64,000 nt of DNA from Lagierella sp. (GTDB lineage: Bacteria > Bacillota > Clostridia > Tissierellales > Peptoniphilaceae), in the NCBI RefSeq assembly GCF_029983815.1, contig NZ_JASBYU010000006.1, positions 20,812 through 84,811 on the forward strand, given 5' to 3'. Of the stretch, positions 62,922 to 64,000 are shown in pieces. The notes below the pieces were generated by a model. The model searched no databases. It was given only the letters and a program-made list of their open reading frames with translations, and had not been told where the DNA came from. Made by a program: the position numbers and the translations under genes. The stretch's first letter is position 1, and each line of letters begins with the position of its first letter.

Positions 62922-64000
62922 ATGAAATTAGGAATTGTAGGTTTACCTAACGTTGGTAAAAGTACAATGTTTAACGCAATAACAAAGGCAGGAGCTGAAT
63001 CAGCAAACTATCCTTTTTGTACAATAGACCCAAATGTAGGAATGGTAGATGTTCCCGATGAGAGACTAGAAGTCCTTGGAGAACTTTCTAAATCTAAAAA
63101 AATTGTTCCTGCAAGTATAGAGTTTTTCGACATAGCAGGACTTGTTAAAGGTGCTTCTAAGGGCGAGGGCTTAGGAAATAAGTTTTTGGCAAATATTAGA
63201 GAAGTGGATGCAATAGTACAAGTGCTTAGATGTTTTGAAGACGACAATATCGTCCATGTAGATGGGGACATCAACCCGCTACGAGACATTGAAACCATAA
63301 ACTTAGAACTTATCTTTTCCGATATGGAAATGGTTGAAAAGAGATTGGACAAATCCAGTAGAGCATTAAAGGGCAACAAAGACCTTCAACCAGAAGTAGA
63401 TCTGCTAAAAAGGCTATTAGAAGTGTTGGAACAGGGAAAGTCTGCAAGAGTATTGGACTTAGATGAAGATGAGAAAAAACTGTTAAGAGGCTTTAACCTA
63501 CTTTCAGACAAGCCAATAGTATATGTGGCAAATATTTCAGAAGATGAGGTTGCAAGTCCTGAAGACAATGAATTTGTAAAGGAGATAATCGACTTTGCGA
63601 AGACAGAAAACGCCGAGGTCGTTCCAATTTCAGTAAAGATTGAACAGGAGATTTCAGAACTGGACAAGGAAGATGAAAAAGAATTCTTAGAGGCTTTAGG
63701 TTTAGAAGAATCTGGTGTAGACAGCCTTATAAGAGCTTCCTATAGCCTACTTGGACTAATGTCCTTCCTAACTACAGGAGAGATGGAAACAAGGGCATGG
63801 ACCATAAAAAAAGGCACTAAGGCCGTTGATGCAGCCGGAAAAATCCACACCGATATCGCTAGGGGTTTTATACGAGCAGAAATAGTATCCTACAAAGACC
63901 TAGTGGACCTGGGCAGTATGAATGCAGCAAGGGAAAAGGGACTTGTAAGACTAGAGGGCAAGGACTATATAATGCAAGATGGCGATGTGGTTCACTTTAG
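62922..64000 (+). CDS. ychF: Redox-regulated ATPase YchF (partial at window end)
   Basis: The frame is open to the edge of the window, giving 359 codons of an expected ~363, so only a few residues are missing. Motifs: G1 GLPNVGKSTMFN (residues 6-17), G3 DIAGLVKGASKGEGLGNKFL, a coiled-coil insert, and the C-terminal TGS-like domain (MSFLTTGEMETRAWTIKKGTKA...HTDIARGFIRAE...MQDGDVVHF). YchF is an OBG-family protein that prefers ATP and associates with ribosomes and oxidative-stress responses. The promoter and GGAAGAGGG upstream of the ATG support the start. Confidence 0.95.
   Translation, partial: MKLGIVGLPNVGKSTMFNAITKAGAESANYPFCTIDPNVGMVDVPDERLEVLGELSKSKKIVPASIEFFDIAGLVKGASKGEGLGNKFLANIREVDAIVQVLRCFEDDNIVHVDGDINPLRDIETINLELIFSDMEMVEKRLDKSSRALKGNKDLQPEVDLLKRLLEVLEQGKSARVLDLDEDEKKLLRGFNLLSDKPIVYVANISEDEVASPEDNEFVKEIIDFAKTENAEVVPISVKIEQEISELDKEDEKEFLEALGLEESGVDSLIRASYSLLGLMSFLTTGEMETRAWTIKKGTKAVDAAGKIHTDIARGFIRAEIVSYKDLVDLGSMNAAREKGLVRLEGKDYIMQDGDVVHF

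Overview
The window is AT-rich, densely packed bacterial chromosome. By gene content it comes from an anaerobic low-GC Firmicute. The main clues are pyruvate:ferredoxin oxidoreductase, a V/A-type ATPase operon in the Enterococcus hirae ntp order, HPr kinase, a clostridial-type PurL, an iron alcohol dehydrogenase beside glycerol dehydrogenase, and a large BspA-like leucine-rich-repeat surface protein anchored by three CWB2 repeats. Tissierellia/Peptoniphilaceae is my best guess, by inference only; there is no rRNA or marker to confirm it.

Layout. 1-5.1 kb: iron alcohol dehydrogenase and convergent glycerol dehydrogenase, three small uncharacterised proteins, and a DJ-1/PfpI protein. 5.05-17.2 kb is an accessory region. 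Two ~290-bp direct repeats flank a tRNA-like sequence, a strong hairpin, a frameshifted KilA-N gene and a decayed fragment. Beyond them lies a type III restriction-modification operon, transcribed leftward: PLD/SNF2-type helicase, DUF4391 protein, Mod, Res, GNAT acetyltransferase. Mod is interrupted by an in-frame TAA. 17.4-25.5 kb: guaA, a PurD-PurL fusion of 1638 aa, an unannotated 51-aa ORF, and a uracil permease. 25.7-31.9 kb: DUF819 membrane protein, a Fur/PerR-type regulator, ppx-ppk for polyphosphate metabolism, and phosphoglycerate mutase. 32.0-40.5 kb: nine-gene V-type ATPase operon (F-I-K-E-C-G-A-B-D in ntp nomenclature), whose c-ring subunit carries the Na+-site residues known from E. 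hirae. 40.7-43.4 kb: upp, a Sua5-type tRNA-modification enzyme, and a cation-diffusion facilitator. 43.46 kb: tRNA-Leu(CAA), followed by a cluster of hairpins and pyrimidine-rich repeats. 44.0-52.2 kb: pepP-uvrC-hprK-PFOR. 52.4-58.0 kb: an oligopeptide ABC transporter, oppBCDFA. 58.5-62.75 kb: the 1417-aa surface protein. 62.9 kb to the end: ychF, truncated by the window edge.

The genes suggest a fermentative, peptide-using anaerobe. Opp imports peptides and PepP trims them. PFOR supplies acetyl-CoA and reduced ferredoxin, and the alcohol and glycerol dehydrogenases re-oxidise NAD(P)H. The V-ATPase probably couples ATP to sodium transport. Nucleotide salvage (upp, uracil permease) sits with purine synthesis (purDL, guaA). 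The points most worth a second look are the PurD-PurL fusion, the defence operon with its broken methylase, the KilA-N gene switched off at an eight-base homopolymer, the repeats flanking that gene, and the hairpin cluster after tRNA-Leu.
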